Source of the DNA: Halomonas binhaiensis
GTDB taxonomy: Bacteria > Pseudomonadota > Gammaproteobacteria > Pseudomonadales > Halomonadaceae
DNA: 64,000 nt
Reading direction: 5' to 3'
NCBI RefSeq assembly: GCF_008329985.2
Contig: NZ_CP038437.2
Span: 2,914,001 to 2,978,000, forward strand
Both the position numbers and the translations under genes were made by a program. Within the stretch, counting starts at the first letter, position 1. Each line of letters opens with the position of its first letter. Of the stretch, positions 17,692-25,928 are shown one piece after another. The notes below the pieces were generated by a model, which worked only from the letters and a program-made list of their open reading frames with translations, searched no databases and had not been told where the DNA came from.

Positions 17692-17699
17692 AGGCTAGT

Positions 17700-18100
17700 C
17701 TCTCGCTTTATGCCGGAGCATGGGTTCGCACAAGGCGCACGGAGCGCAACAACCGGAGCCTATAGGGTATAGGTGAGGATGGTGAGCACCGCGCACCAAT
17801 TCGCCGGGAGCGAATTGGAACATCCCTCGGATGGCCCGTAGGGTAACCGCCATGGATGGCGGCTATAGCCAAGTGATTCGCACGCGCAGGCATTAATGCA
17901 GTGTTTCCTTTGCCGCCCAGATCCTATGGTCTCTGATGCAGGACCAACAAGTATATTTCAGCATTCTCTTACCCATATTTCATGCTGTAGTGAGCTACGC
18001 TGAATTCATGCATTGACTGAACGGCTCTGCAAGCATCCTGCGCCGCCCGAATACCGGCCGTGTAGAACAGGACGGACAGAGGTAACCGTCCTTGACAACT
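17700..18100. other. gene-free interval with two short hairpins
   Basis: No gene is supported. Two stem-loops are visible: CCAATTCGC/GCGAATTGG at 17796-17818 (5-base loop) and CCGCCAT/ATGGCGG at 17847-17862 (2-base loop). They could belong to a short repetitive element or an untranslated RNA. The interval also separates the divergent PMP3 and CBS genes, so promoters for both should lie here. Confidence 0.5.
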
Positions 18101-18112
18101 AGGAGAGCAACC

Positions 18113-18535
18113 ATGCCCCTGAAAGCCCCTCCATCCATTGTCCGCGACATCATGTCCCGTGATTGCTATCGGGTCACTGGTACGACATCGATTTCCACTC
18201 TGGCAGAAGGACTGGCGCTCCACCGCTTACCGGGGGCCCCTGTTGTCGATAGTCATGACCATGTCATCGGCTTCATTTCAGAGCAGGATGTCCTGGGCAA
18301 GGTGATCGAAAGCCTGTATCTGGATGTCGAGGCCCCATTGGTCAACGAGTTGATGCGCAATGAAGTGCTGACCGTCTCCCCGACCAAGAGTATCGTCGAC
18401 CTGGCTCAGGAGATGCTGGGCGCCAAACCCAAGATCTACCCTGTCACTGAACAAGGACGGCTGATTGGCATCGTCACCCGGCGGGACGTTCTCAATGCGG
18501 TGCTGAGCATGCGTCGACAACTGCGTAGCGCCTGA
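18113..18535 (+). CDS. CBS domain-containing protein
   Basis: This 140-residue protein consists almost entirely of a tandem CBS pair: IVRDIMSRDCYRVTGTTSIS...VVDSHDHVIGFISEQD, then LMRNEVLTVSPTKSIVDLAQEML...YPVTEQGRLIGIVTRRDVL. Such modules bind adenine nucleotides and act as energy or ligand sensors, either alone or with partner proteins. AGGAGA lies seven bases before the chosen ATG; a slightly longer frame starts at 18092. No partner is encoded nearby. Confidence 0.88.
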   Translation: MPLKAPPSIVRDIMSRDCYRVTGTTSISTLAEGLALHRLPGAPVVDSHDHVIGFISEQDVLGKVIESLYLDVEAPLVNELMRNEVLTVSPTKSIVDLAQEMLGAKPKIYPVTEQGRLIGIVTRRDVLNAVLSMRRQLRSA

Positions 18536-18539
18536 CGTC

Positions 18540-18588
18540 GCCACTCTTGTCCTGCCACTCTTATCACCCTATGGTGCTTGCCACTCAG
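18540..18588. repeat. imperfect repeat of GCCACTCTT downstream of CBS gene
   Basis: GCCACTCTTGTCCT (18540) and GCCACTCTTATCAC (18554) are adjacent, and a third partial copy GCCACTCAG begins at 18580. The array starts four bases after the CBS gene stop. Confidence 0.5.
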
Positions 18589-18618
18589 GCCCTGGTCACC
18601 GGTGACCAGGGCCTGAGT
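18583..18618. terminator. 36-bp perfect palindrome (possible terminator)
   Basis: Two 18-base arms (ACTCAGGCCCTGGTCACC and its complement) abut with no spacer. It follows the CBS gene and could end its transcript, although there is no T-run. An extruded cruciform or a protein site is possible. Confidence 0.5.
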
Positions 18619-18712
18619 CATGCTCAGGACAGGCTGTCCTTCTTTTCATACACCTCATGAACCGACTCGGCCCCTGGCAGTTCACTGCGGCAGCCCACAA
18701 AGGCCTCTCTGT

Positions 18713-18743
18713 AAAAAAAACGCCCCATGCAGAACATGGGGCG
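18713..18743 (-). terminator. strong rho-independent terminator, minus strand
   Basis: On the minus strand a 9-bp stem CGCCCCATG/CATGGGGCG with a 5-base loop is followed by eight T. It lies ~205 bases past the nfsA stop, an unusually long distance, so a 3' untranslated region or a separate small RNA may end here. Confidence 0.85.
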
Positions 18744-18948
18744 CAAAGATCGATTTAGCAAACCAGAACAACACTGCTAGCGACTGCCATCGCGCATGTT
18801 GTCTGTACTTACTCTGACAACTTTGTTCAGAAAAGTTCTCTCAGTGTTCAGATTTTTTTCATTGCGCCGAGCAAGGCGGGCATTCGCTGTCCTACATCAC
18901 GTCTAGAAACAGTATCCTGCTCTTCTGATCACTGAATCGGCACTCGGT

Positions 18949-19683
18949 TCACTTCATCTCAAAGCCACGCTCGATCAGAAACTCACGCATGTGGGCACGC
19001 AGCTTGTCATCGAACAGAGGTCGCAGGTTGCGTGACCAGTTGGAGTCCTTGTTGCCACCACCCTTGCGCGACTGATAGTAGGCGTGAATGGACTCATCAA
19101 AGGCTTCTACCAGGGCTTGGTCATCGGTGTAGTAATCCTCCTTGAGGATCGCTTCCACTGGCAGGCGTGGCTTGATATCAGGTTGATGTGCAGGATAGCC
19201 AAGACACATGCCGAACACGGGATAGACATGCTTGGGTAGATGCAGGAGGTCGCTGATTTGCTGGGGATTGTTGCGAATCCCCCCGATATAGCAGAGTCCC
19301 AGCCCTTCCGACTCTGCTGCGATGGCCACATTCTGGGCAAACAACGCCGTATCCACACTGGCTACCAGCAGCTGTTCCGTCATCCCGCGCACGACGTGAG
19401 AGCCTGCGCGCTCCGAAGCCTCTGTGGGTCGTTTCATGTCTGCGCAGAACACCAGAAAAGCGGCACAGGATGCGACATAGGACTGTCCACCCGACAGTTC
19501 GGCGATCATCTCGCGATTCGCCTGATCCTTGACATGAATCACACTGTAGGCCTGCACATGACTGGAAGTCGCGGCAGCTTGGCCAGCCTGTATCAGCTCG
19601 ACCAGCAGCTCCCGGGGAATCGGCTGATCAGTAAACTTGCGAATGGAACGGTGGGATTTCAGCAGTTCGATGGTCGAGTTCAT
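18949..19683 (-). CDS. nfsA: NADPH-dependent flavin nitroreductase NfsA
   Basis: This 244-residue protein matches NfsA (E. coli 240 residues): LLKSHRSIRKFTDQPIP near the N-terminus, AATSSHVQAYSVIHV, and SEGLGLCYIGGIRNNP. The C-terminal block is KGGGNKDSNWSRNLR. It is an FMN-dependent oxygen-insensitive nitro- and quinone reductase using NADPH. The start at 19683 agrees with the family N-terminus; the upstream frame to 19758 looks non-coding. Single gene, followed at a distance by a strong terminator. Confidence 0.9.
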   Translation of the reverse strand: MNSTIELLKSHRSIRKFTDQPIPRELLVELIQAGQAAATSSHVQAYSVIHVKDQANREMIAELSGGQSYVASCAAFLVFCADMKRPTEASERAGSHVVRGMTEQLLVASVDTALFAQNVAIAAESEGLGLCYIGGIRNNPQQISDLLHLPKHVYPVFGMCLGYPAHQPDIKPRLPVEAILKEDYYTDDQALVEAFDESIHAYYQSRKGGGNKDSNWSRNLRPLFDDKLRAHMREFLIERGFEMK

Positions 19684-19897
19684 GATGTTCAGTAAACCAA
19701 GTCGGTGGACGATGCTCTCCGGATGATGCTGAAGACATCTACCAGAGGTATGCGGCATAGGTTATCGCATTGAGAAAATCATTTCCCTGCTAATGATAAT
19801 GTCATGGGCGCTCCGAGTCTGGAAATGGCGGCTACCCTCCGGCGCCGGCGGTATAAAAGCCGCCCTAGACAGCGTACCCCGGAATGCCTTTTGGTCT

Positions 19898-20030
19898 GTG
19901 GCCCGGTGCTGCCCTTGACCGAGCGTTGTCCTTGACCAAGCGCTGTTCTTGATCAGCGATGTCCTCGACCAAGCGCTGCCTATGGCCAAAGACTAACTAT
20001 GGCCAAAGACTAACTATCGCCAAGACTAGG
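19898..20030. repeat. 17-bp tandem repeat, seven to eight units
   Basis: Units begin at 19914, 19931, 19948, 19964, 19981, 19998 and 20015, with a weaker one at 19898. The left units resemble CTTGACCAAGCGCTGTC. The right units are TATGGCCAAAGACTAAC (two identical copies) and a 16-bp variant. The array ends at the -35 region of the XRE gene promoter. Confidence 0.9.
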
Positions 20031-20031
20031 C

Positions 20032-20060
20032 TTGACCTCTCCATATAACGCCTCTAATGT
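20032..20060 (+). promoter_or_regulatory. sigma-70-type promoter of the XRE-azlCD operon
   Basis: TTGACC (20032-20037) and TAATGT (20055-20060) are separated by exactly 17 bases, a near-consensus promoter. The palindrome at 20059-20090 would cover the transcription start. Confidence 0.65.
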
Positions 20061-20090
20061 TCCATTTATAGAACGTTCGATAAATGGAAC
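20059..20090. promoter_or_regulatory. 32-bp palindromic operator candidate
   Basis: GTTCCATTTAT and ATAAATGGAAC flank a central GAACGTTC, with one mismatched pair in the whole 32 bases. It overlaps the expected transcription start and precedes the XRE regulator by ~100 bases, so autoregulation is likely. Confidence 0.65.
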
Positions 20091-20188
20091 ACTCTCAGGC
20101 ATCAGCTTCAGACTACCAGCGTGATGCCTTACCGGGCGGCTGGATAGAGCCCGGGCGACTGAACAGCAAAATTCTGGACATATCACAC

Positions 20189-20722
20189 ATGGATACCCTT
20201 TCCCTCGGCACCTTGGGTGAGCACCTGCAGTCTCTGCGCATTGCCCAGGGCCTGTCGTTATCGCAGCTGGCCACTCAAGCTGGTATCGCCAAGTCAAATC
20301 TGTCACGTCTCGAACAGGGCCAGGGCAACCCCACCCTGGACACACTATGGCGCCTGGCCGTTCAGCTACAGGTGCCGTTTGGCACGCTGGTCAAGCCTAT
20401 CGCCATACCGTTGGGTGAAGACGGTGTACAAGTCCAGTTGATTGACCAGGGCAAGGGAAGCCCCCCGGTGGATGCCTACTGGATGCGATGCGCGCCTCAT
20501 ACCAGCCGTCATGCGGAGGCTCATACCCCTGGTGCACGGGAAACCATCACTGTCATCAGCGGTGAGATCCAGGTAGGCCCTGAAGGTGCTCTGCAATATA
20601 TCAAGGCTGGTGAAAGCACGGATTTCGAAGCGGACCGGCCACATCAATACATGACGGGAGAAAACTGGGCGACCTTGTTGGTCACCATCATCTATACCTC
20701 TTCAAGAGGAACAGCCCCATGA
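20189..20722 (+). CDS. XRE family regulator with cupin domain
   Basis: This 177-residue protein has an N-terminal helix-turn-helix (LGEHLQSLRIAQGLSLSQLA, then AGIAKSNLSRLEQGQGNPTL) and a C-terminal cupin fold (HTPGARETITVISGEIQVG, ADRPHQYMTG) that would bind a small effector. An in-frame ATG at 20084 lies inside the palindrome and downstream of the promoter's likely start, so the ATG at 20189 is preferred. It overlaps azlC by four bases and is probably the controller of the branched-chain amino acid exporter. Confidence 0.87.
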   Translation: MDTLSLGTLGEHLQSLRIAQGLSLSQLATQAGIAKSNLSRLEQGQGNPTLDTLWRLAVQLQVPFGTLVKPIAIPLGEDGVQVQLIDQGKGSPPVDAYWMRCAPHTSRHAEAHTPGARETITVISGEIQVGPEGALQYIKAGESTDFEADRPHQYMTGENWATLLVTIIYTSSRGTAP

Positions 20723-21438
20723 GCTCACAAGCCCTCTTGCAATCTTCCCGCCCCTGGCTTGCGGGCATGCGTGACGCCATCCCCTTGCTCGGTGCCTATA
20801 TTCCGATTGCCATCTCATTTGGCTTGATTTCGGTTCAGGCCGGATTCAATGCCTGGGAGACTATCGTCATCTCGACGCTCATCTATGCAGGTGCCTCCCA
20901 GTTTCTGTTCGTTGGCATGGCTGCCGGTGGTGCGCCCCTCTGGCTAACGGTCGCCATGACGCTGCTGATCAATATTCGCCACATCGTTTATGCACCGAAC
21001 ATTGCACCCTGGCTGACCAGGAATCGTTGGTGGCCGTGGTTGATGCATGGATTGACCGACCAGATCTTCGCTCTCGCCCACAGCCGTTTGCCACACATGC
21101 CCGAACAACAACGAATCGGCTGGTACACAGGGGCCGCCGGACTGGCCTGGGGTAGTTGGGTAGCCGGGTCAGCCCTGGGCGCCATTGCCGGTGACTGGAT
21201 GATCAAGAGCTGGCCACTGCTCAGTGAAGTCATGCCCTTTGCCCTGCCATCGTTGTTCCTGGTGCTGCTGATACCTCGCTGTACCTCCATCCGCTGGGTA
21301 CTCGCCCTGTCAGTTGCGACCTTTGCGGCACTTGCCCTGGCGCTGTTCGGTTACAGCAATGTGGCCATTCCGCTGGCTGCTGTCTTGGGTGCTGCAGCGT
21401 TCTATACCATTCAACCGCGTGGAGGAAGCACGACATGA
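20719..21438 (+). CDS. azlC: AzlC family branched-chain amino acid export permease
   Basis: This 239-residue protein is an AzlC/YgaZ family member: LLGAYIPIAISFGLISVQAGF, the YAGASQFLFVGMAAGGAPLW region, LLINIRHIVYAPNIAPWL, and GLTDQIFALAHSRLP. It is the large subunit of an amino acid exporter (branched-chain amino acids or analogues). Start overlaps the regulator stop by four bases and its own stop overlaps azlD by four bases, a tightly coupled three-gene operon. Confidence 0.92.
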   Translation: MSSQALLQSSRPWLAGMRDAIPLLGAYIPIAISFGLISVQAGFNAWETIVISTLIYAGASQFLFVGMAAGGAPLWLTVAMTLLINIRHIVYAPNIAPWLTRNRWWPWLMHGLTDQIFALAHSRLPHMPEQQRIGWYTGAAGLAWGSWVAGSALGAIAGDWMIKSWPLLSEVMPFALPSLFLVLLIPRCTSIRWVLALSVATFAALALALFGYSNVAIPLAAVLGAAAFYTIQPRGGSTT

Positions 21439-21776
21439 GCAGCGCACTATGGATCGCTGTACTGGTCACGGCACTGGGCACCCTCGCCATGCGCATGCTG
21501 CCTTTACTGTGGATGCGCAGGCACTTGCGCCAACAGGCCAATAGCGATGTTGACGCACTTCCCCAATGGCTCGGCATCCTCGGTCCGCTGATGATTGCTG
21601 CTGTACTTGGCGTGTCACTGATTCCTCAGCAACCAGACGCCACTAGCTGGAGTGCCACTCTCCTCGGCTGTATCGTCACTTTCGGAGTATGGTATCGCAC
21701 CCGAACCCTTGGCTGGCCAGTCGCCGCAGGCGTCGCGACCTTCGGGATGGTAATCGTGGTGGGTAGCATGCTGTAA
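21435..21776 (+). CDS. azlD: AzlD family branched-chain amino acid export subunit
   Basis: This 113-residue, four-helix membrane protein has the AzlD pattern: TALGTLAMRMLPLL near the start and LPQWLGILGPLMIAAVLGVSL in the middle. It partners AzlC; the pair corresponds to YgaZH. It overlaps azlC by four bases. Confidence 0.9.
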   Translation: MSSALWIAVLVTALGTLAMRMLPLLWMRRHLRQQANSDVDALPQWLGILGPLMIAAVLGVSLIPQQPDATSWSATLLGCIVTFGVWYRTRTLGWPVAAGVATFGMVIVVGSML

Positions 21777-22246
21777 GTGATCATCCATATTTCCACCGGC
21801 ACCAGGCATGCAGAGCGCTCCACAGATAGGCCTCCTCTGCATGGCTATGCGACAAGACCAAAGTCGGGAAAGGCGCTCACTCTAGTGCGTGATACCATTC
21901 GTGCCGTTGTCAGCGATCTCGTCGCCAGATCAATCTGGAAGTAAAGGTGTCCTGCCTTTGCCTATCGGTCACGGCGAACGCTTTATCGTACGAGTCGTCG
22001 AGACTCCAGCGTCAAACTCTCTACGACAGGAAACCCTGCGCGCACTGGACGAGTGCAATACCCAGCCCCACGCCGACCACTAGCGGGGCCTGGAGTGAGC
22101 CTCCCATTCCCTGGCCGGGTCGGTTCCCAACAGCTGCCACACGGTTAGCGTTTTACCGGCCAGTTTGAGCTTACTCATGACGCTGGTATGACCAGGTACC
22201 CAAGATCGGCAAGAGTGCATCCTGCCTAACTTTTTACGGTGGTGAA
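21777..22246. other. gene-free interval between azlD and LysR gene
   Basis: No ORF here looks real. On the minus strand a short frame from about 22178 reads sensibly for ~32 codons. A hydrophobic stretch in another frame near 22040-22100 hints at a decayed membrane-protein gene. Neither has a ribosome-binding site. Confidence 0.35.
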
Positions 22247-23134
22247 ATGAAATACCCCCTCCCTCCCCTTAACCCACTGAGAACCTTCGAAGCCGCAGCA
22301 CGGCTTTGCAGTCTGACCAGCGCAGCTGAGGAGCTGAACGTTTCCCAGGTTGCCGTCAGTCGCCAGGTTCGGGTGCTCGAGGACTACCTGGGTGTCGCCC
22401 TTTTCCGGCGCCTGCACAGAGGTATCGAGCTGACACGCGAGGGCAAGGAGCTGTATGAAGGCATCACTCAGGCCTTTCAGGACATCGGCAGTGCCGCGCG
22501 CAAGGTGTCGCGCCGGGGCCGAAGAGATATTCTTTCGATTCAGTCCTATACGACCTTCTCGCAACGCTGGCTGATCCCCCGACTGGCCAACTTCCATGAC
22601 ACTAACGAATCTATCGAAGTCAGGTTATCGTCCTCGCTGTCACCGGTGGATTTCGACACGCAGAATATCGACGCCTCCATCCGCTCTGGCCGCGGCGACT
22701 GGCCCGACCTGCATGCCGAGAAGCTGGTGGACATCGAGCTCATCCCGATATGCTCCCCGGCGCTGATGGAATCGGCGAAACTGACATCACCACAGGACCT
22801 GTCCCGCATACGCCTGCTGCACTCCATGGCACGCCCCAACGACTGGGCCAGCTGGCTTTCGTCGGCCGGCGCCAACATCGACGCCGATGCCGGTATTCGC
22901 TTCGACAACTCAGCCTTGGCCTACGAAGCGGCCTCGATGAACATTGGTGTGGCTATCGCAGTCAAGGTCTTCATAGAACGCCAACTTCAGAATGGCAGTT
23001 TTATTGCGCCCTTTGAGACCACGTGCAAAACAGGTGAAGGTTATTACCTGACATGGCCGCGAAACATGAAGCCATCCGAGCCACTGCTGAAATTTTTATC
23101 CTGGATGCGCGAACTATTGGCCAATACGCAATAA
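22247..23134 (+). CDS. LysR family transcriptional regulator (GcvA-like)
   Basis: This 295-residue protein begins YPLPPLNPLRTFEAAARLCS followed by the LysR helix-turn-helix (LTSAAEELNVSQVAVSRQVR). The remainder is the substrate-binding fold of the GcvA subgroup (FLSWM end). GGTGG lies just upstream of the ATG. It is in the same direction as the TctC, CaiB and MmgE/PrpD genes downstream and is their probable regulator. Confidence 0.92.
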   Translation: MKYPLPPLNPLRTFEAAARLCSLTSAAEELNVSQVAVSRQVRVLEDYLGVALFRRLHRGIELTREGKELYEGITQAFQDIGSAARKVSRRGRRDILSIQSYTTFSQRWLIPRLANFHDTNESIEVRLSSSLSPVDFDTQNIDASIRSGRGDWPDLHAEKLVDIELIPICSPALMESAKLTSPQDLSRIRLLHSMARPNDWASWLSSAGANIDADAGIRFDNSALAYEAASMNIGVAIAVKVFIERQLQNGSFIAPFETTCKTGEGYYLTWPRNMKPSEPLLKFLSWMRELLANTQ

Positions 23135-23405
23135 CTTCCCACCTTCATTCTTCAGCCAACCCATCTTGACCTAGATTCAATGGGTTCGATATTCGAGCCT
23201 TATTGTTGGCTCTCTCCTTTGCAAAAGTCGCCACAAAAGCGCCAATGACGAACCTGGAGTAGCGCCCAGGCTTGCCTGACCAAAACATGCCCAATGACTG
23301 ACAAATCATCAGTACCACGCTCACATGCTTTTTGGGATTCTTGATGCAAGGGCTCAGCCCCAGCATCAGATATTCAAAGAATAATACCCAATTGGAGCGC
23401 CGGAC

Positions 23406-24470
23406 ATGCTACAGAAAATCACAAAGAACGCCTGCAGCTATCTAAACACAGCCTGTCTAAGCACATTCTGTCCAAGTACGTTCTGTCTAAGCACAACCCG
23501 CCGTGTCCTAAGCACGACCAGCCTTGCCGCCACGATATTGCTGTGTAGTGCAGGAACAGCCCTGGCCGACAATGACTGGCCGACGGGTCCCGTCAACATG
23601 ATCATGCACACCAAGGCGGGTGGCTCTGCGGATGTATTCATCAGGACGTTGGCGAAGTCGCTGGAACCAGAGATCGGCCAGCAGGTTGTCGTTATCAATT
23701 CTCCCGGCGGGGGCGGCGCTACCCAGATGACGCGGGTTCGTGGCGCCAAACCTGATGGCCTGACACTTGGCGTCAATACGCTGACCCACTTCACGTCCAT
23801 GCTGACCAATCTCGAGGGAACCTTCACGCCTGATGATTTCTCCTGGATCGCCTCGACACAGGAAGATGCCATCTTGCTGTTCGTCAAATCCGATTCCGAT
23901 ATCAAGAACCTTGACGACCTGATCGCCAAGGCCCGGGAAAACGATGGGCAGATCAATATGGGAGGCTTTGGCCCCATCGGTTCGATGCAGAGCATAGGCA
24001 TTTCAATGCTCGAAGAGGCCGCTGACGTCAAGTTCAACTGGGTCGCCTTCAACTCCACACCAGATATTGTCGCCGCGCTGCTGGGCGGCCACGTGGATGT
24101 GGGCGTCTCTAACCTTGGCTCGGTAAGTTCCTTCTTCGATGCAAACCGCATCACCGGCCTGGGTGTCCTGGGAGAAGAGCGCCTGACCGGCCTGCCTGAT
24201 CTGCCTACCTTCGGCGAGCAAGGTTATGAGGTCGACACCAGTTGGCTGCAGGTTCGAGGCATATTCGGTCCAGCAGATATCCCGATGGACATCCAACAGA
24301 AAATTGCCGATGCCTTCCACAAGGCGATGCGTGCGGAGGACTACCAGACCTATGCGCGCAATGCCGGGGTCGTCGATTCCTGGATGGGCCCCGAGGAGTA
24401 CACGGACTTCGTTCATCGGATCAGTGACATCGCGGAAAAACAGCTGAAGACAGCGGGCATTAGCGAGTAA
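23406..24470 (+). CDS. tripartite tricarboxylate transporter receptor (TctC/Bug family)
   Basis: This 354-residue protein has a signal peptide that ends near GTALA-DNDWP. It then shows the Bug-family pattern: GPVNMIMHTKAGGSADVFIR, INSPGGGGATQMTRV, and LGVLGEERLTGLPDLPTFGEQGY. Such periplasmic receptors capture a carboxylate and deliver it to TctAB, encoded at 28.6-30.7 kb. The N-terminal ~35 residues before the hydrophobic core contain an unusual pentapeptide-like repeat rich in Cys, Ser and Thr. An in-frame later start would remove it, but no Met lies between residue 1 and the core. Confidence 0.9.
   Translation: MLQKITKNACSYLNTACLSTFCPSTFCLSTTRRVLSTTSLAATILLCSAGTALADNDWPTGPVNMIMHTKAGGSADVFIRTLAKSLEPEIGQQVVVINSPGGGGATQMTRVRGAKPDGLTLGVNTLTHFTSMLTNLEGTFTPDDFSWIASTQEDAILLFVKSDSDIKNLDDLIAKARENDGQINMGGFGPIGSMQSIGISMLEEAADVKFNWVAFNSTPDIVAALLGGHVDVGVSNLGSVSSFFDANRITGLGVLGEERLTGLPDLPTFGEQGYEVDTSWLQVRGIFGPADIPMDIQQKIADAFHKAMRAEDYQTYARNAGVVDSWMGPEEYTDFVHRISDIAEKQLKTAGISE
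23439..23519. repeat. 15-bp in-frame tandem repeat in signal-peptide region
   Basis: Units TATCTAAACACAGCC, TGTCTAAGCACATTC, TGTCCAAGTACGTTC and TGTCTAAGCACAACC begin at 23439, 23454, 23469 and 23484. A fifth degenerate unit begins at 23504. They encode C-(L/P)-S-T-x pentapeptides at residues 12-36 of the TctC receptor. Confidence 0.85.
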
Positions 24471-24502
24471 CGGCTGCATGCCTCCTTGTTCGCCACATCT
24501 TG

Positions 24503-24531
24503 CACCGAAGGGGTAAGTGCCCCCTTCGGTG
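24503..24531 (+). terminator. stem-loop after tctC
   Basis: CACCGAAGGGG and CCCCTTCGGTG form a perfect 11-bp stem with a 7-base loop, 33 bases past the tctC stop. There is no T-run, so partial read-through into the CoA-transferase is plausible. Confidence 0.65.
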
Positions 24532-24663
24532 TGACCTGATGGGCTTCGATGGCCAATAACCGCCATACGAAACTTTCCCGCCCCCATAACTTCGATCTCG
24601 AGACCCCGCCCAGACCGGTTCGGTCTCCTGCTAAAACTCCGGTACGTAATCAGGTGAGTCCCC

Positions 24664-25857
24664 ATGACCAAAGCATTTGATGGAATTCGAGTCGTCGATA
24701 CAACACATGTACTCGCGGGCCCCTTTGCCAGCTATCAAATGGCCGTACTGGGGGCCGAAGTCATCAAGGTCGAGTCTCCCAATGACCCCGATCAGGCACG
24801 CATGCAGGGCTCTGACCGTGCCTTGAACGACATCGGAATGGGCACCGCATTCATGGCTCAGGCTTCCAACAAGAAAACGCTGGCACTCGACCTCAAGACC
24901 CCCGAAGGGCGTGAGGCAATGATGCGACTCATTTCAACGGCAGATGTATTCGTGGAAAACTACCGGCCAGGTGCATTCGATGAGCTCGGCCTGGGCTATG
25001 AAGAAATGTCTAAACTGAACCCGAAGCTGATCTATTGTTCGATTTCCGCCTTCGGATCGACCGGCCCCCGTCGTAAGCAAACCGCCTACGACAACGTGAT
25101 CCAGGCATTCTCCGGCATGATGGCAATGACGGGACATGGCGACGGCAGACCCCTGAAATCGGGCGCTCCAGTGGTCGACTATGCCACTGGCACGACGGCG
25201 GCCCTTGCGATCTCGACCGCCCTGTTCCAGCGTGAACGGAACGGCGGTAAAGGCCAATTTGTTGATGTTTCCATGCTCGACGTTGCGCTGATACTGTCCA
25301 GTTCCCACCTCACCGGCTATCTCTGGAACGGCAAACACCCCGAGCAAAAGGGCAACACCTTCCCCTTCGCCACCATTGGCTGTTATCAAGCGGCCGACGT
25401 ACCGATAATGATCGCCGCTTCGAACCTTCAGCAACAGCGGCGCCTCTGGACAGCGCTCGGTCGCGAAGACATGATCAAGACCGATAACAATCAGCGCCTG
25501 GACGCCCATGCCGAAGAAAGCGACGCCCTATCGAAGATCATCGGCACAATGACGGCGGACTACTGGGAAGAATTCTTGCAGAAGAGACGCATCCCGGCCG
25601 CGCGCATACGCCGCATGGAAGAAACTCTGTCCGACCACCAGGTGGCCAACCAACAGGTACTGTACAAGCATGCGGTTCCCAATAGTGCCATCAACGGCCT
25701 GACGGTCCCGGTCGCTGCCTTCAACTTGTCCGATAGCCAGCCGGAAGTCACACTGCCACCGCAGCCAATGGGGGCACAGAGCACGGAGATTCTCACACAA
25801 CTCGGCTACGAAGCAGAGGAAATCGAGGCAATGCGGGCAGCTGGCGCCATCAACTGA
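24664..25857 (+). CDS. CaiB/BaiF family (class III) CoA-transferase
   Basis: This 397-residue protein shows VVDTTHVLAGPFASYQMAVLGAEVIKVE at the N-terminus, typical of class III CoA-transferases. DLKTPEGREAMMRLISTADVFVENYRPGA follows, where the Asp-Val-Phe-Val-Glu-Asn-(Y/F) region carries the active-site loop. These enzymes move CoA between carboxylic acids. Given the flanking receptor and MmgE/PrpD genes, it probably activates the imported acid with CoA from a donor such as succinyl-CoA. Confidence 0.92.
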   Translation: MTKAFDGIRVVDTTHVLAGPFASYQMAVLGAEVIKVESPNDPDQARMQGSDRALNDIGMGTAFMAQASNKKTLALDLKTPEGREAMMRLISTADVFVENYRPGAFDELGLGYEEMSKLNPKLIYCSISAFGSTGPRRKQTAYDNVIQAFSGMMAMTGHGDGRPLKSGAPVVDYATGTTAALAISTALFQRERNGGKGQFVDVSMLDVALILSSSHLTGYLWNGKHPEQKGNTFPFATIGCYQAADVPIMIAASNLQQQRRLWTALGREDMIKTDNNQRLDAHAEESDALSKIIGTMTADYWEEFLQKRRIPAARIRRMEETLSDHQVANQQVLYKHAVPNSAINGLTVPVAAFNLSDSQPEVTLPPQPMGAQSTEILTQLGYEAEEIEAMRAAGAIN

Positions 25858-25928
25858 GCACTCGCCGGCCTGTCCACAACCCACAGTGTTGACCAACGGC
25901 CCTGTGCCTTCAGGATCAAGATCACACC

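Noticed and set aside
19898-20030. Considered whether the 17-bp array is a CRISPR
   Set aside because: Units abut without unique spacers and no cas gene is near; it is an ordinary tandem repeat.
22080-22180. Short minus-strand frames with a hydrophobic stretch before the LysR gene
   Set aside because: Needs a frameshift to join and has no ribosome-binding site; recorded only as a possible gene remnant.
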